Below are positions 9,004 through 16,540 of a stretch of DNA of 64,000 nucleotides, one piece after another. Numbering within the stretch: the first letter of the stretch is position 1; the number at the start of each line of letters is the position of its first letter. Source of the DNA: an uncultured Erysipelotrichaceae bacterium (lineage in GTDB: Bacteria; Bacillota_I; Bacilli_A; Erysipelotrichales; Erysipelotrichaceae); NCBI GenBank assembly GCA_900314905.1, contig OMXA01000006.1, forward strand, positions 1 to 64,000, written 5' to 3'. The notes beneath the pieces were generated by a model, which was given only the letters and a program-made list of their open reading frames with translations, was not told the DNA's origin and did no database searches. The translations under genes and the position numbers were made by a program.

Positions 9004-9714
9004 ATGAGTGAGAAGAAAACTAAAAGAGGCTTCTGGTCTGAGCTGATCTATAACAACCCGGTTTTCGGACTGTTCCTTGGGATCTGCTCGACCCTGGCAA
9101 TCTCAACGAATCTGAATAATGCGATCGGCATGGGACTTTCGGTTATCGTGGTCCTGGTGCTGTCCAACATCATCGTTTCGCTGGTTGCACCGATTACACC
9201 GGATGATATTCATATCCCGGTCTACATCATCATCATCGCAACCCTGGTCACCATTGTATCGATGTTCCTTCAGGCATATGCATCTTCACTGTATACCGCA
9301 TTAGGAGCATTCCTCGATCTGATTGTCGTCAACTGCATTATTCTCGGCAGAGCTGAGGCATATGCGTGCAAGCACAATGTTGCAGAGTCGGCAAGAGATG
9401 GTCTGATGATGGGACTTGCCTATACATTCAGCCTGCTGGCGATGGCGCTGATCCGTCAGCTGCTCGGCACAGGCATGCTGTCGCTGTCCAATCCGATGAC
9501 CAACCAGGTGCTGTTCTCCGTCCGCCTGATTCCGGAAGGATTCGAGATCGGTGTCTTCCAGACACAGACTGGCGCATTCATGACGTTCGCAATTCTGGCT
9601 GCGCTGGTTGCAGCATACAAGAACAAGAATGATGCCAAGGAAGCTGCTGCTGAAAAGGCTGCACTTGCAGCTGAGAAGGCTGCGGCTGCTGGGGTAAAGG
9701 AGGCTGCAAAGTAA
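9004..9714 (+). CDS. rnfE: Rnf subunit E with Ala/Lys/Glu-rich tail
   Basis: A 236-residue integral membrane protein of the RnfA/RnfE/NqrD/NqrE family, with six hydrophobic helices and Cys-containing half-helices (LFLGICSTLA, DLIVVNCIILGRAEAYA) that in solved Rnf and Nqr structures hold an iron-sulfur centre shared with RnfA. After the last helix the final 32 residues are a charged repeat of Lys, Ala and Glu (KEAAAEKAALAAEKAAA) that would form a cytoplasmic helix; this tail is not part of the core family. The gene ends one base before rnfA. Confidence 0.95.
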   Translation: MSEKKTKRGFWSELIYNNPVFGLFLGICSTLAISTNLNNAIGMGLSVIVVLVLSNIIVSLVAPITPDDIHIPVYIIIIATLVTIVSMFLQAYASSLYTALGAFLDLIVVNCIILGRAEAYACKHNVAESARDGLMMGLAYTFSLLAMALIRQLLGTGMLSLSNPMTNQVLFSVRLIPEGFEIGVFQTQTGAFMTFAILAALVAAYKNKNDAKEAAAEKAALAAEKAAAAGVKEAAK

Positions 9715-9715
9715 T

Positions 9716-10288
9716 ATGAATCTGTTTACTCTGTTTCTGAGTGCACTGCTGGTCAACAACATCGTTCTTTCCAAGTTCATCGGCATGTGCCCGTTCATGG
9801 GAGTTTCCACGAAGCTCAGCTCCGCAGTCGGAATGGGCATCGCTGTCATCTTCGTCATCTTCGGTGCTTCTGTTCTGTCCTGGGTTCTGTTCTACACGGT
9901 TCTGCAGCCGATGGGACTGGAGTACATGAAGCTGATCACCTTCATTCTGCTGATTGCTGCATTCGTGCAGTTTGTCGAGATGTACATCAAGAAGAATTCT
10001 CCTTCTCTGTACAAATCGCTTGGTATCTACCTGCCTCTGATCACTACGAACTGCTGCGTACTGTATGTTGCGCTTGATAATATCACGCAGAAGTACACGC
10101 TGATCGAAACCATGGTGAATTCCATTGCGGTACCGGCTGGCTTCATGCTGGTCATGGTAATCTTCGCAACCATCCGGGAACGTCTGGCTGGCAATGATGT
10201 GCCGAAGCCGTTCCAGGGCAATCCGATTGCCTTTGTGACTGCTGCGATCATGGCAATTGCGTTCTCTGCATTTGCGGGACTGGCATAA
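9716..10288 (+). CDS. rnfA: Rnf subunit A
   Basis: A 190-residue membrane protein with six helices, the partner of RnfE. It has the family segments NNIVLSKFIGMCPFMGVS and LPLITTNCCVLYVAL, whose Cys residues ligate the membrane-embedded iron-sulfur centre. Size is exactly that of the family (about 190-200). The start ATG follows the rnfE stop by one base, so translation is coupled. Confidence 0.96.
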   Translation: MNLFTLFLSALLVNNIVLSKFIGMCPFMGVSTKLSSAVGMGIAVIFVIFGASVLSWVLFYTVLQPMGLEYMKLITFILLIAAFVQFVEMYIKKNSPSLYKSLGIYLPLITTNCCVLYVALDNITQKYTLIETMVNSIAVPAGFMLVMVIFATIRERLAGNDVPKPFQGNPIAFVTAAIMAIAFSAFAGLA

Positions 10289-10293
10289 GCGCT

Positions 10294-10479
10294 ATGAAAA
10301 CACTGATCGCAATTCTGATCATGGGGGCACTGATCGGACTGAATGCTGTTCTGATGAAGAAGAATAAAGCTACCCCGGTTCCTGAGGGATGTGAGAATCT
10401 GAAGCCTGACTGCAAGGGATGCGGGATTGCGAACTGTGAGATACGCAGCGAAATCGAAGCAAAAGAAGGAGAAAAGTAA
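10294..10479 (+). CDS. 61-residue membrane-anchored four-cysteine protein in the Rnf operon
   Basis: A very small protein not assigned to a family. Residues 4-21 are one hydrophobic helix; the soluble tail has four Cys at 33, 40, 43 and 48 (pattern C-x6-C-x2-C-x4-C), then an acidic end. The stretch CKGCGIANC closely resembles CGGCGFAGC in the RnfB encoded two bases downstream, so it may bind a 4Fe-4S cluster or pass one on. Its place between rnfA and rnfB, with tight spacing, argues that it belongs to the complex. The general design (one helix plus four Cys) also recalls NqrM, the maturation factor of the related Na+-NQR; that comparison is only an analogy. Confidence 0.75.
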   Translation: MKTLIAILIMGALIGLNAVLMKKNKATPVPEGCENLKPDCKGCGIANCEIRSEIEAKEGEK

Positions 10480-10481
10480 CC

Positions 10482-10763
10482 ATGTTCAGTTCATTATTGC
10501 TCATGCTGGTTCTTGGTGCAGTCTGCGGTCTGATCCTCGGCTTTGCATCAACGAAGTTCAGAGTGGAAGTCGACCACCGCGTAGAAGATATCCGTGCGAT
10601 GCTGCCGGGCTATAACTGCGGCGGCTGCGGCTTTGCCGGATGTGATGGCATGGCGGCGGCACTTGCTGACGGTGATGCAGACATTGATCGCTGCAAGCCG
10701 AGCAAACCGGATAAGAAGGATGCAATCCGGGCATATCTCAAGGATCATCCGAAAGCTGCCTGA
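10482..10763 (+). CDS. rnfB: Short RnfB: anchor plus first 4Fe-4S motif only
   Basis: RnfB is normally about 260-330 residues and takes electrons from ferredoxin through several ferredoxin-type clusters. This protein has only 93 residues: an N-terminal membrane helix (about 4-22), then the family's first cluster motif with Cys46, Cys49, Cys54 and Cys71 (LPGYNCGGCGFAGC ... C), then a short charged tail. The ferredoxin domains are absent, and the terminator-like hairpin follows 16 bases later, so they are not simply in another frame nearby. Either this lineage uses a reduced RnfB or another protein supplies the ferredoxin-binding part. Family identity is clear, the mechanism is not. Confidence 0.9.
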   Translation: MFSSLLLMLVLGAVCGLILGFASTKFRVEVDHRVEDIRAMLPGYNCGGCGFAGCDGMAAALADGDADIDRCKPSKPDKKDAIRAYLKDHPKAA

Positions 10764-10779
10764 TAGCTGAATCGAAATG

Positions 10780-10812
10780 AGAGAATCTCTGAAAAGAGGT
10801 TCTTTCTTTTTT
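10780..10812 (+). terminator. Intrinsic terminator of the Rnf operon
   Basis: An eight-base stem GAATCTCT / AGAGGTTC (one G-U pair) with a GAAA loop, followed by TTTCTTTTTTTT. Confidence 0.85.
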
Positions 10813-10830
10813 TTATTCTGCGCAGTGCAA

Positions 10831-10855
10831 TCAGTCTGCATGGTGTTCAGACTGA
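10831..10855. repeat. Perfect 8-bp inverted repeat upstream of the CpaB-like gene
   Basis: TCAGTCTG and CAGACTGA are separated by nine bases, about 100 bases before the CpaB-like start. It may be an operator or an RNA hairpin in the leader; no T-run follows, so it is not a terminator. Confidence 0.4.
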
Positions 10856-10951
10856 CGGTGATCTGCTGCCCGAAATGTCCTGGCGGTCTCTGTTTTTCAT
10901 GATTGGCAGGGAATTACGATCACAGATGGATATAGAAGAGAAGAGGCAGGT

Positions 10952-11725
10952 ATGAATAAGGAAACTATTCTGAAAATTCTGGGGATTGCTGTATCAGGCT
11001 GTGTTCTGGCAGCCCTGTTTTTTGCGGCAGTGGAGCTAAGGTCAGAACAGAAGCTGAGGCTTACGAAGACCTATCTTGCCGCAAGGGATATTCCTCCTCG
11101 TACAAGGATTCAGGAAGAAGATCTGGTGGAGGCGGAGATTGCCGGAGATTATCTGCTGGACCAGGCAGTATGCGAAAAAGAGCAGATTGTCGGCAAGTAT
11201 ACGGAGATCCAGGGCATGATCCCGGCTGGTTCCGTCTTCTACAGGCGGATGCTGAAGGATCTGAAAGACCTGCCGGACTATCCGACCGCACAGCTGAGAA
11301 AAGGACAATCGGCGTATTCACTGGAAACGGATCTTGCAAAACTTGGCGGAACGGTGATTCCCGGGCAGAGAGTGGATCTGTTTGCAACGATTGTGGATCG
11401 GGATGGGAGTCTGATTACAGGTTGTCTCTTCGAGAATGTCAGAGTCATTGCAGTCAAGGATCATAATGGATTTGACCTGGATGATCCTGAAGGCACCGGA
11501 ACTCCGTATCTGGCAATTCTGGCAGTGCGTTCAGAAGATATGGAAATGCTGTCTGCCTGCGATGAAGCCGGGGAAATCCGTCTGTTCTCTTCCAGCCGGA
11601 GCTATGATCAGTCTTCGGAGGCATCGATCGTCTCAGATTCTCCGATTTATTCCTATCTGAGCAGACAGAAAGGCTTTAATGACAGTTCCTCTTCAGAAAC
11701 AGAGTTGCAAAGAGAGACTTCCTGA
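10952..11725 (+). CDS. CpaB/RcpC-like SAF-domain membrane protein
   Basis: A 257-residue protein with one N-terminal helix (about 8-27) and an extracytoplasmic SAF domain (about 40-105, beginning TYLAARDIPPRTRIQEEDLVEAE), followed by a CpaB-type domain (PGQRVDLFATI). CpaB proteins serve Flp/Tad pilus assembly in the envelope and FlgA-like SAF proteins serve flagella. No other pilus or flagellar gene is seen nearby, so this is an orphan copy with an unknown partner. The tail (about 235-257) is Ser-rich. An AGAAGAGGCAGGT ribosome binding region precedes the ATG at 10952. Confidence 0.75.
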   Translation: MNKETILKILGIAVSGCVLAALFFAAVELRSEQKLRLTKTYLAARDIPPRTRIQEEDLVEAEIAGDYLLDQAVCEKEQIVGKYTEIQGMIPAGSVFYRRMLKDLKDLPDYPTAQLRKGQSAYSLETDLAKLGGTVIPGQRVDLFATIVDRDGSLITGCLFENVRVIAVKDHNGFDLDDPEGTGTPYLAILAVRSEDMEMLSACDEAGEIRLFSSSRSYDQSSEASIVSDSPIYSYLSRQKGFNDSSSSETELQRETS

Positions 11726-11788
11726 AAGCGGAAAGTTCAGAAACAGGAAAAGACATGTATAATGTTGAGAAAGTTCAGGGAGGTGCTT

Positions 11789-12874
11789 ATGCCGGAAGAA
11801 CGAGTATTCAACTTTGCTGCTGGGCCTTCGCAGCTGCCTCTGGAAGTCCTTGAAAGAGCAGGAAGCGAGATCACGAATTATCATGGCACCGGAATGTCCG
11901 TGATGGAGATGAGCCATCGGTCGAAGATGTTTCAGGAACTTTTCCGGGATACCAAGGAGCGGCTGCGCAGGCTGATGCAGGTTCCTGAGAATTATGAGAT
12001 TCTGTTTCTGCAGGGCGGCGGTTCTTCGGAGTTTTCCATGGTTCCATTGAATCTGATGGCAAGGACCGGGAAAGCAGATTATGCAGTGACCGGGCACTTC
12101 TCAGAGGTCGCAGCAAGAGAGGCAGAAAAGTACGGAAAAGTATCTATTGCCTGCTCAACTGCCGATACCGGACATAACCGGATTCCTGCTCAGGCAGAAC
12201 TGCACCTGGATCCGGAAGCTTCCTATTTCCACTATTGTGCAAATAATACGATTTACGGAACGGAATGGCAGTATGTGCCAGAGACCGGCAATGTTCCGCT
12301 GGTGTCGGATATGTCATCGGATATCACAAGCAGAAGAGTAGATATTTCCAGGTATGGGATGATCTATGCAGGTGCGCAGAAGAATGTCGGCCCGGCTGGA
12401 GTGACGATCATCATCATCCGGAAAGATCTGGCTGGAAATGCGCTGCCGATTACGCCGCTGATGATGAATTATCAGACGCTGATTGAGAAAGACAGCATGT
12501 ATAATACGCCGCCATGCTGGTGCATCTACATGGTCGGCCTTGTGCTGGAATGGCTGGAAAGCCAGGGCGGTGTTGAAGCGATGGAACAGAGAAAGCACCA
12601 GAAGGCAGAGCTTCTGTACAAAGTTCTGGATGATTCTCATCTGTTTCATTGCCATGCGCTGCCTGGATCACGCTCTGATATGAATGTGACGTTCCGCACG
12701 GGAGATGAAGATCTGGACGCAAGATTCATAGCGAAAGCAGCCGAGCAGGGTCTTGTGAATCTGAAAGGTCACAGGCTCGTAAAAGGAATGCGTGCATCGA
12801 TCTATAACGCAATGCCGATGGAAGGCGTGGAAAAGCTGGCAGAATTCATTCAGAAGTTTGATGTGGAAAACTAG
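11789..12874 (+). CDS. serC: Phosphoserine aminotransferase
   Basis: SerC converts 3-phosphohydroxypyruvate and glutamate into phosphoserine and 2-oxoglutarate, the second step of serine synthesis, and can also act in pyridoxal phosphate synthesis. The 361-residue protein begins with VFNFAAGPSQLPLEVLE, typical of SerC, and has the PLP-binding lysine in YAGAQKNVGPAG. The ATG at 11789 is preferred because CAGGGAGGTG lies just upstream and family members start here; codons before it are leader. serA follows after 80 bases, so the two form a serine operon; no serB was found next to them. Confidence 0.95.
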   Translation: MPEERVFNFAAGPSQLPLEVLERAGSEITNYHGTGMSVMEMSHRSKMFQELFRDTKERLRRLMQVPENYEILFLQGGGSSEFSMVPLNLMARTGKADYAVTGHFSEVAAREAEKYGKVSIACSTADTGHNRIPAQAELHLDPEASYFHYCANNTIYGTEWQYVPETGNVPLVSDMSSDITSRRVDISRYGMIYAGAQKNVGPAGVTIIIIRKDLAGNALPITPLMMNYQTLIEKDSMYNTPPCWCIYMVGLVLEWLESQGGVEAMEQRKHQKAELLYKVLDDSHLFHCHALPGSRSDMNVTFRTGDEDLDARFIAKAAEQGLVNLKGHRLVKGMRASIYNAMPMEGVEKLAEFIQKFDVEN

Positions 12875-12954
12875 CAGCTTGAATCCTCCGGATTCATGGC
12901 TGCATGGATATTCGATGGTGGGATCTGCGCATCCCTGCCGGAAAGGAAAAGAAC

Positions 12955-14121
12955 ATGTATCGAATCAGAACACTCAACAACATTTCACCTTCCTGCCGTG
13001 AGATTCTGTGTGCACCGGATTATGAGCTCAGCGACAGCGAGCAGAATCCCGATGCACTGTTTGTCAGGGCAAGCGATCTGCACGGTTATCCCTTCAATCC
13101 GGAGCTCAAATGCATCGGCAGAGCCGGAATCGGCGTAAATACGATTCCGCTGGAAGAATGCACTGAAAAAGGAATCGTCGTCTTCAATACTCCTGGCGGA
13201 AATGCAAATGGGGTAAAGGAACTATTCGTGTTTGCTTTAGGGATGGCGAGCAGGGATATTTTCGACGGGATGAAGTGGGTTTATTCCTACGATGGCAGTG
13301 AAGGACCCATTGAGACGAGAATGGAAAAGATCAAGAAGCAGTTTGCCGGTCCGGAATATGCCGGGAAGGTGCTCGGAGTAGTGGGAACGGGAAATGTCGG
13401 AAGTCTGGCTGCTAATATCGCACTTGATCTGAATATGGAAGTACTGGCTTATGATCCGTATCTTTCTGTAGATGCCGCATGGAAGGTGAGCCGCCATGTG
13501 GAGCGGGTATCAAGCCTTGAGGAAATGCTGAAGCGGTGTGATTATCTGACCCTGCATGTTCCCCTGAACGAAGAAACCAGAGGAATGATCAATGACAGGA
13601 CGATCTCGATGATGAAGAATGGGGTCCGCATCATCAATTATGCGCGCGGAGAAGTCGTAGATGAGGATGCAATCATCCGAGCATTGGAATCTGGCAAAGC
13701 TGCGAGGTATGTGGCTGATTTCCCGACGGAACGCCTGGTGCATACGAAGAATGTGGTTCTGACTCCGCATCTTGGCGGAACGACGATTGAAGCGGAAAGC
13801 AATTGTGCGAAGATGGCTGCCAGGGAAATGGATGACTATCTGCGCAATGGAAATATCCGCAATTCCGTAAATATGCCGAATGTATATCTGGAACGCACGG
13901 GAAAATCAAGGATCTGCGTCATCCACAAGAATGTTCCAGGGATGCTGACAAAGATCATGACCGTTTTTTCCAAAGATCAGATCAACATTGAGAATATGTC
14001 CAACAAGTCCCGAGGTGAGATTGCGTATTCAGTATTTGATTTGAATGCCGGGATCAGCGCGGAAATACTTCACGAGATCATGGAAATTGAAAACGTGATC
14101 CGTGTCAGAGGACTTCAGTGA
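12955..14121 (+). CDS. serA: D-3-phosphoglycerate dehydrogenase with ACT domain
   Basis: SerA oxidises 3-phosphoglycerate to 3-phosphohydroxypyruvate with NAD+, opening the serine pathway. The 388-residue protein has the substrate domain split around a Rossmann domain (VVGTGNVGSLAAN), the catalytic Arg in NYARGEVVDE and His in LTPHLGGTT, and a C-terminal ACT domain (about 318-388, beginning SRICVIHKNVPGMLT) that normally gives feedback inhibition by serine. The start at 12955 follows GAAAGGAAAAG and aligns with family N-termini. It is the short three-domain type without the extra ASB domain. Confidence 0.94.
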   Translation: MYRIRTLNNISPSCREILCAPDYELSDSEQNPDALFVRASDLHGYPFNPELKCIGRAGIGVNTIPLEECTEKGIVVFNTPGGNANGVKELFVFALGMASRDIFDGMKWVYSYDGSEGPIETRMEKIKKQFAGPEYAGKVLGVVGTGNVGSLAANIALDLNMEVLAYDPYLSVDAAWKVSRHVERVSSLEEMLKRCDYLTLHVPLNEETRGMINDRTISMMKNGVRIINYARGEVVDEDAIIRALESGKAARYVADFPTERLVHTKNVVLTPHLGGTTIEAESNCAKMAAREMDDYLRNGNIRNSVNMPNVYLERTGKSRICVIHKNVPGMLTKIMTVFSKDQINIENMSNKSRGEIAYSVFDLNAGISAEILHEIMEIENVIRVRGLQ

Positions 14122-14140
14122 AACAGAATTCTGCAGAGAT

Positions 14141-14166
14141 CCGCTCGGAGAAATCCGGGCGGTTTT
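14141..14166 (+). terminator. Terminator of serC-serA
   Basis: A nine-base stem CCGCTCGGA / TCCGGGCGG (one G-U pair) with a GAAA loop and TTTT directly after, 20 bases past the serA stop. Confidence 0.8.
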
Positions 14167-14179
14167 CAGATCCTGAATT

Positions 14180-14210
14180 CGGGAAAGAAAAGCTGCGTTT
14201 CTGCGCAGCT
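14180..14210 (-). terminator. Terminator of the tRNA-His gene
   Basis: On the minus strand a seven-base stem AGCTGCG / CGCAGCT is followed by TTTCTTTCCC. It lies just downstream of the tRNA-His 3' end. Confidence 0.6.
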
Positions 14211-14226
14211 TCAAGGATAAAAAAAG

Positions 14227-14301
14227 GGCGGTTAATGGGACTCGAACCCATGAGTGCTGGAGCCACAATCCAGTGTGTTAACCAACTTCACCATAACCGC
14301 C
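14227..14301 (-). tRNA. tRNA-His (anticodon GTG)
   Basis: The minus strand reads a full cloverleaf: acceptor GCGGTTA / TAACCGC with an extra 5' G (G-1) facing C73, the mark of tRNA-His; anticodon stem CTGGA / TCCAG around the loop TTGTGGC with anticodon GTG; and T arm around GGTTCGAGTCC. The 3' CCA is not encoded. A consensus promoter lies upstream and a terminator downstream, so it is a single-gene unit. The accessory patch begins about 44 bases upstream of it. Confidence 0.95.
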
Positions 14302-14314
14302 AGGTGCGAGTAAT

Positions 14315-14343
14315 ATTCTAACCTAATATCACAATACACGCAA
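14315..14343 (-). promoter_or_regulatory. tRNA-His promoter
   Basis: On the minus strand TTGCGT (14338-14343) and TAGAAT (14315-14320) are 17 bases apart. The 27-bp direct repeat starts one base beyond the -35 box. Confidence 0.7.
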
Positions 14344-14344
14344 G

Positions 14345-14371
14345 GCTAATTTTTGGCCGTCAATATTCATG
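14345..14371. repeat. 27-bp direct repeat, left copy
   Basis: The sequence beginning GCTAATTTTTGGCCGTCAAT is repeated perfectly, in the same orientation, at 16541-16567. The two copies bracket a 2.2-kb patch with a transposase fragment and two cargo-like genes. A 27-bp target duplication is known for IS1202, which fits the transposase type here; an attachment-site repeat is the alternative. Confidence 0.85.
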
Positions 14372-14516
14372 TGTGTTTATTCCATGATAATGTCTCAAGT
14401 GTTGGAAAGGGAAAATGTCCCAGGCAGATACAGCCTGAAACTGACAGTTTTTATTGCCAGATTGGCTTCCTTCTGTGATGCCGTTGCCATGCGCATATAA
14501 CAGCCAGGAGGACTGA

Positions 14517-14780
14517 ATGAGAAAGGTAGAACTACGCATGAATGAACAGTTGAAGTATGAGACTATTAAGGAACTTGTTGATCACCATGGGAATAAGAGA
14601 CGTGCTGCGTTGAAACTGAATCTGAGCATCCGTCAGGTCAATCGTTTGATTAATGTGTACAAGGCTAAAGGAAAAGCCGGCTTTGTTCATGGGAACAGAA
14701 ATCAGCGCCCTGCTAATTCCCTTCCACAAGAATTAGGAAGAAAGATTATAGCTTTGTATGAGCATGACTATCAAGACTTT
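14517..14780 (+). pseudogene. Truncated IS1202-like (ISNCY-type) transposase
   Basis: The reading frame from the ATG at 14517, preceded by a perfect AGGAGG, encodes about 88 residues that resemble the N-terminal DNA-binding part of IS1202-group transposases: a helix-turn-helix with GNKRRAALKLNLSIRQVNRLI, then YKAKGKAGFVHGNR and PQELGRKIIALYE. After FNFKHYTDL the family resemblance stops; the frame runs on to 14915 but that part overlaps, in antisense, the end of the glycosyltransferase gene. The catalytic DDE domain (some 350 residues) is missing, so this is a remnant. The upstream region has partly repeated AATGTCTCAAGTG / AATGTCCCAGGCAG motifs of the sort found at IS ends. Confidence 0.75.
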
Positions 14781-14847
14781 AATTTTAAACACTATACGGA
14801 TTTATGTGCTTTTTGTCATTCCAGAAAACAATCAGAAAACAATCCAT

Positions 14848-16239
14848 TCATTGTTGGATTCTGCGCAGCATGGAAAAATAATTCCGTTTTTGTATTGCCT
14901 TGCCGATCGGATTAGACAGGATACCGGCTGCAATACCAATGATCCACACATATTTCCAGCTGAAAAGAAATCCGATCAGATTGATGGCGGCGATGATTGT
15001 CGCCCAGTATATGAAGTGGAATCTCACTGTCGTTTTATTCAGCTCACCGACAACATCGAATCCGTTCGATGAATGCGGTGCATTCTCGATAAACTCCGCT
15101 GCTCCGGCAGCACCGGTACAAGAACGAAAATCTGCACTGCACACTTCTGCGGCTTTTCCGTAGGCGGCGTTGCTCAGAATCTCATGTACAGACGCCCGAA
15201 TTCCGTCAATGGAATCGTCATTTAAAGCCGTACCTGCGCCGATTTCCATTACCCTTCTTGCCACTGCTTTCTGCTCACTTGTCTGGGGATAGAGCACCAT
15301 TGGTGCAGCCATATAGAGGCTTTCGGAAACGCTGTTCATGCCGCAGTGCGTTATAAAAACGTCCGCTTTGGAAAGAATGTCAAGCTGATCAACATAGGGA
15401 TACACATGGATGTTGTCAGGAAGCACTCCCAATGACTCGCGGTTTACCGCATTCCCGCATGAAATGATGACGTTGACATTCTGATCCCGCAATGCTTCAA
15501 TGCATTTAGCGTAAAAATCCCGTCTGTCGTTGATAACAGTTCCCATGGAAATATAAACGAGCGGGCATTCCTTCATTTTATCCGGAACGGCCTTTGAAAA
15601 TACAGAGGGCCCTACAAAGGCGTAGTGGTCAGAAAAGCTTTCCGCATAGGGCTGAAACCGCCGTGAAGTATAGACGATGCTGTCCGTCTGATTATCGCTC
15701 TGTACCAGTGACAAGGCGCCTTTCACATGATAGCCGTAGGGTTCGAGTGTTTTTAACTCCTTAGAAACCCTCGGCAGCCCGAGAATCATATCTGCCATCT
15801 CTTTCGGCGTGTTCTTCATGTACTGTGAGGACAGCTGGTTAAAGGCGAAGGTACTGGTGGAGACCACCAGTGGCACATGATGCTTCCATGCGTTCAGTTT
15901 GCCCCAGAAACAAACGGAATCTGAATAAATGACGTCGGGCTTGAAGGTCTTAAACTCTTTTTCAAGGAAGCTGTCCATTCGAAGCGTGATCCGGATGTCC
16001 TGCAGTGTCATTTCTGTCGTGGAAATATTCTTTAGTCCAGCTTCTTCCTGTTCCGTGAGTTTGGGCAGATACGCATCGCATGAGATAAACTCTGCGCCTG
16101 TTGCATTGATCTTATCTTCAAATTCGTCGAACGAATAGAATCGGACGGTATTCCCTCGTTCCACCAGTTCCGCAGCAACCGGTAGCATGGGATTCGTATG
16201 ACCGTGCGCAGGAATGCAGAAAAAGGAGACCTTTTTCAT
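14848..16239 (-). CDS. Macrolide-family (UGT/MGT type) glycosyltransferase with C-terminal membrane helices
   Basis: A 463-residue GT-B enzyme of the UDP-glycosyltransferase/MGT group that transfers a sugar from a nucleotide sugar to small lipophilic acceptors such as macrolides or sterol-like compounds. The N-terminus KKVSFFCIPAHGHTNPMLPVA is the acceptor-domain signature (catalytic His in PAHGH). The donor domain has YISMGTV and the motif VDQLDILSKADVFITHCGMNSVSE with PQTSEQKAVARR, the UGT signature region. Two hydrophobic segments near the C-terminus (about 405-445) are unusual for this family and suggest membrane attachment. It overlaps the AbrB gene by four bases (ATGA). It lies in the repeat-bounded patch and may confer resistance to a natural compound; that role is inferred. 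Confidence 0.88.
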   Translation of the reverse strand: MKKVSFFCIPAHGHTNPMLPVAAELVERGNTVRFYSFDEFEDKINATGAEFISCDAYLPKLTEQEEAGLKNISTTEMTLQDIRITLRMDSFLEKEFKTFKPDVIYSDSVCFWGKLNAWKHHVPLVVSTSTFAFNQLSSQYMKNTPKEMADMILGLPRVSKELKTLEPYGYHVKGALSLVQSDNQTDSIVYTSRRFQPYAESFSDHYAFVGPSVFSKAVPDKMKECPLVYISMGTVINDRRDFYAKCIEALRDQNVNVIISCGNAVNRESLGVLPDNIHVYPYVDQLDILSKADVFITHCGMNSVSESLYMAAPMVLYPQTSEQKAVARRVMEIGAGTALNDDSIDGIRASVHEILSNAAYGKAAEVCSADFRSCTGAAGAAEFIENAPHSSNGFDVVGELNKTTVRFHFIYWATIIAAINLIGFLFSWKYVWIIGIAAGILSNPIGKAIQKRNYFSMLRRIQQ

Positions 16240-16454
16240 TCCTTGTCACCATCCCGCTCTTGGAATGCGATCCCGAACAATTCTGCAAACGCCCCTTTTG
16301 GAGGAATGGCGATCCCCCGCTTATCATCGCCAAGAAGAAGCAGAGTATCTCCGGGCTTGATCCCGAAGATATCCCGCGCCTGTTTCGGTATTACGATTTG
16401 TCCTTTTTCCCCGACGGTAGCCGTCCATGCATATTTCCCTTCCGGTGCTTTCAT
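16236..16454 (-). CDS. AbrB/MazE-type swapped-hairpin DNA-binding regulator
   Basis: A 72-residue protein whose core, WTATVGEKGQIVIPKQARDIFGIKPGDTLLLLGD, is the SpoVT/AbrB swapped-hairpin fold that binds DNA as a dimer. The ATG at 16454 is preceded by GGGAGG and is preferred to an upstream codon. It is the first gene of a two-gene operon with the glycosyltransferase, which it overlaps by four bases, and two perfect palindromes lie in its promoter, so auto-regulation of the operon is likely. Standalone regulators of this type also occur as antitoxins, but no toxin gene is next to it. Confidence 0.88.
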   Translation of the reverse strand: MKAPEGKYAWTATVGEKGQIVIPKQARDIFGIKPGDTLLLLGDDKRGIAIPPKGAFAELFGIAFQERDGDKE

Positions 16455-16474
16455 TATATTGCCTCCCAAGTATG

Positions 16475-16518
16475 ATTTGTATAACAAATTATACTCTCTC
16501 TTCGCGCGAATATGTCAA
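16475..16518 (-). promoter_or_regulatory. Promoter with two palindromic operators for the AbrB-glycosyltransferase operon
   Basis: On the minus strand TTGACA (16513-16518) and TATAAT (16488-16493) match consensus exactly, with a 19-base spacer. The spacer holds the perfect palindrome TTCGCGCGAA (16501-16510). A second perfect inverted repeat, ATTTGT-N3-ACAAAT (16475-16489), overlaps the -10 and start point. Confidence 0.8.
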
Positions 16519-16540
16519 AGGGAAAAGAGCGGCGGGGATT

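Noticed and set aside
14781..14915. Continuation of the transposase frame as a real protein part
   Set aside because: The resemblance to transposases ends near 14780 and the rest overlaps the antisense of the glycosyltransferase 3' end.
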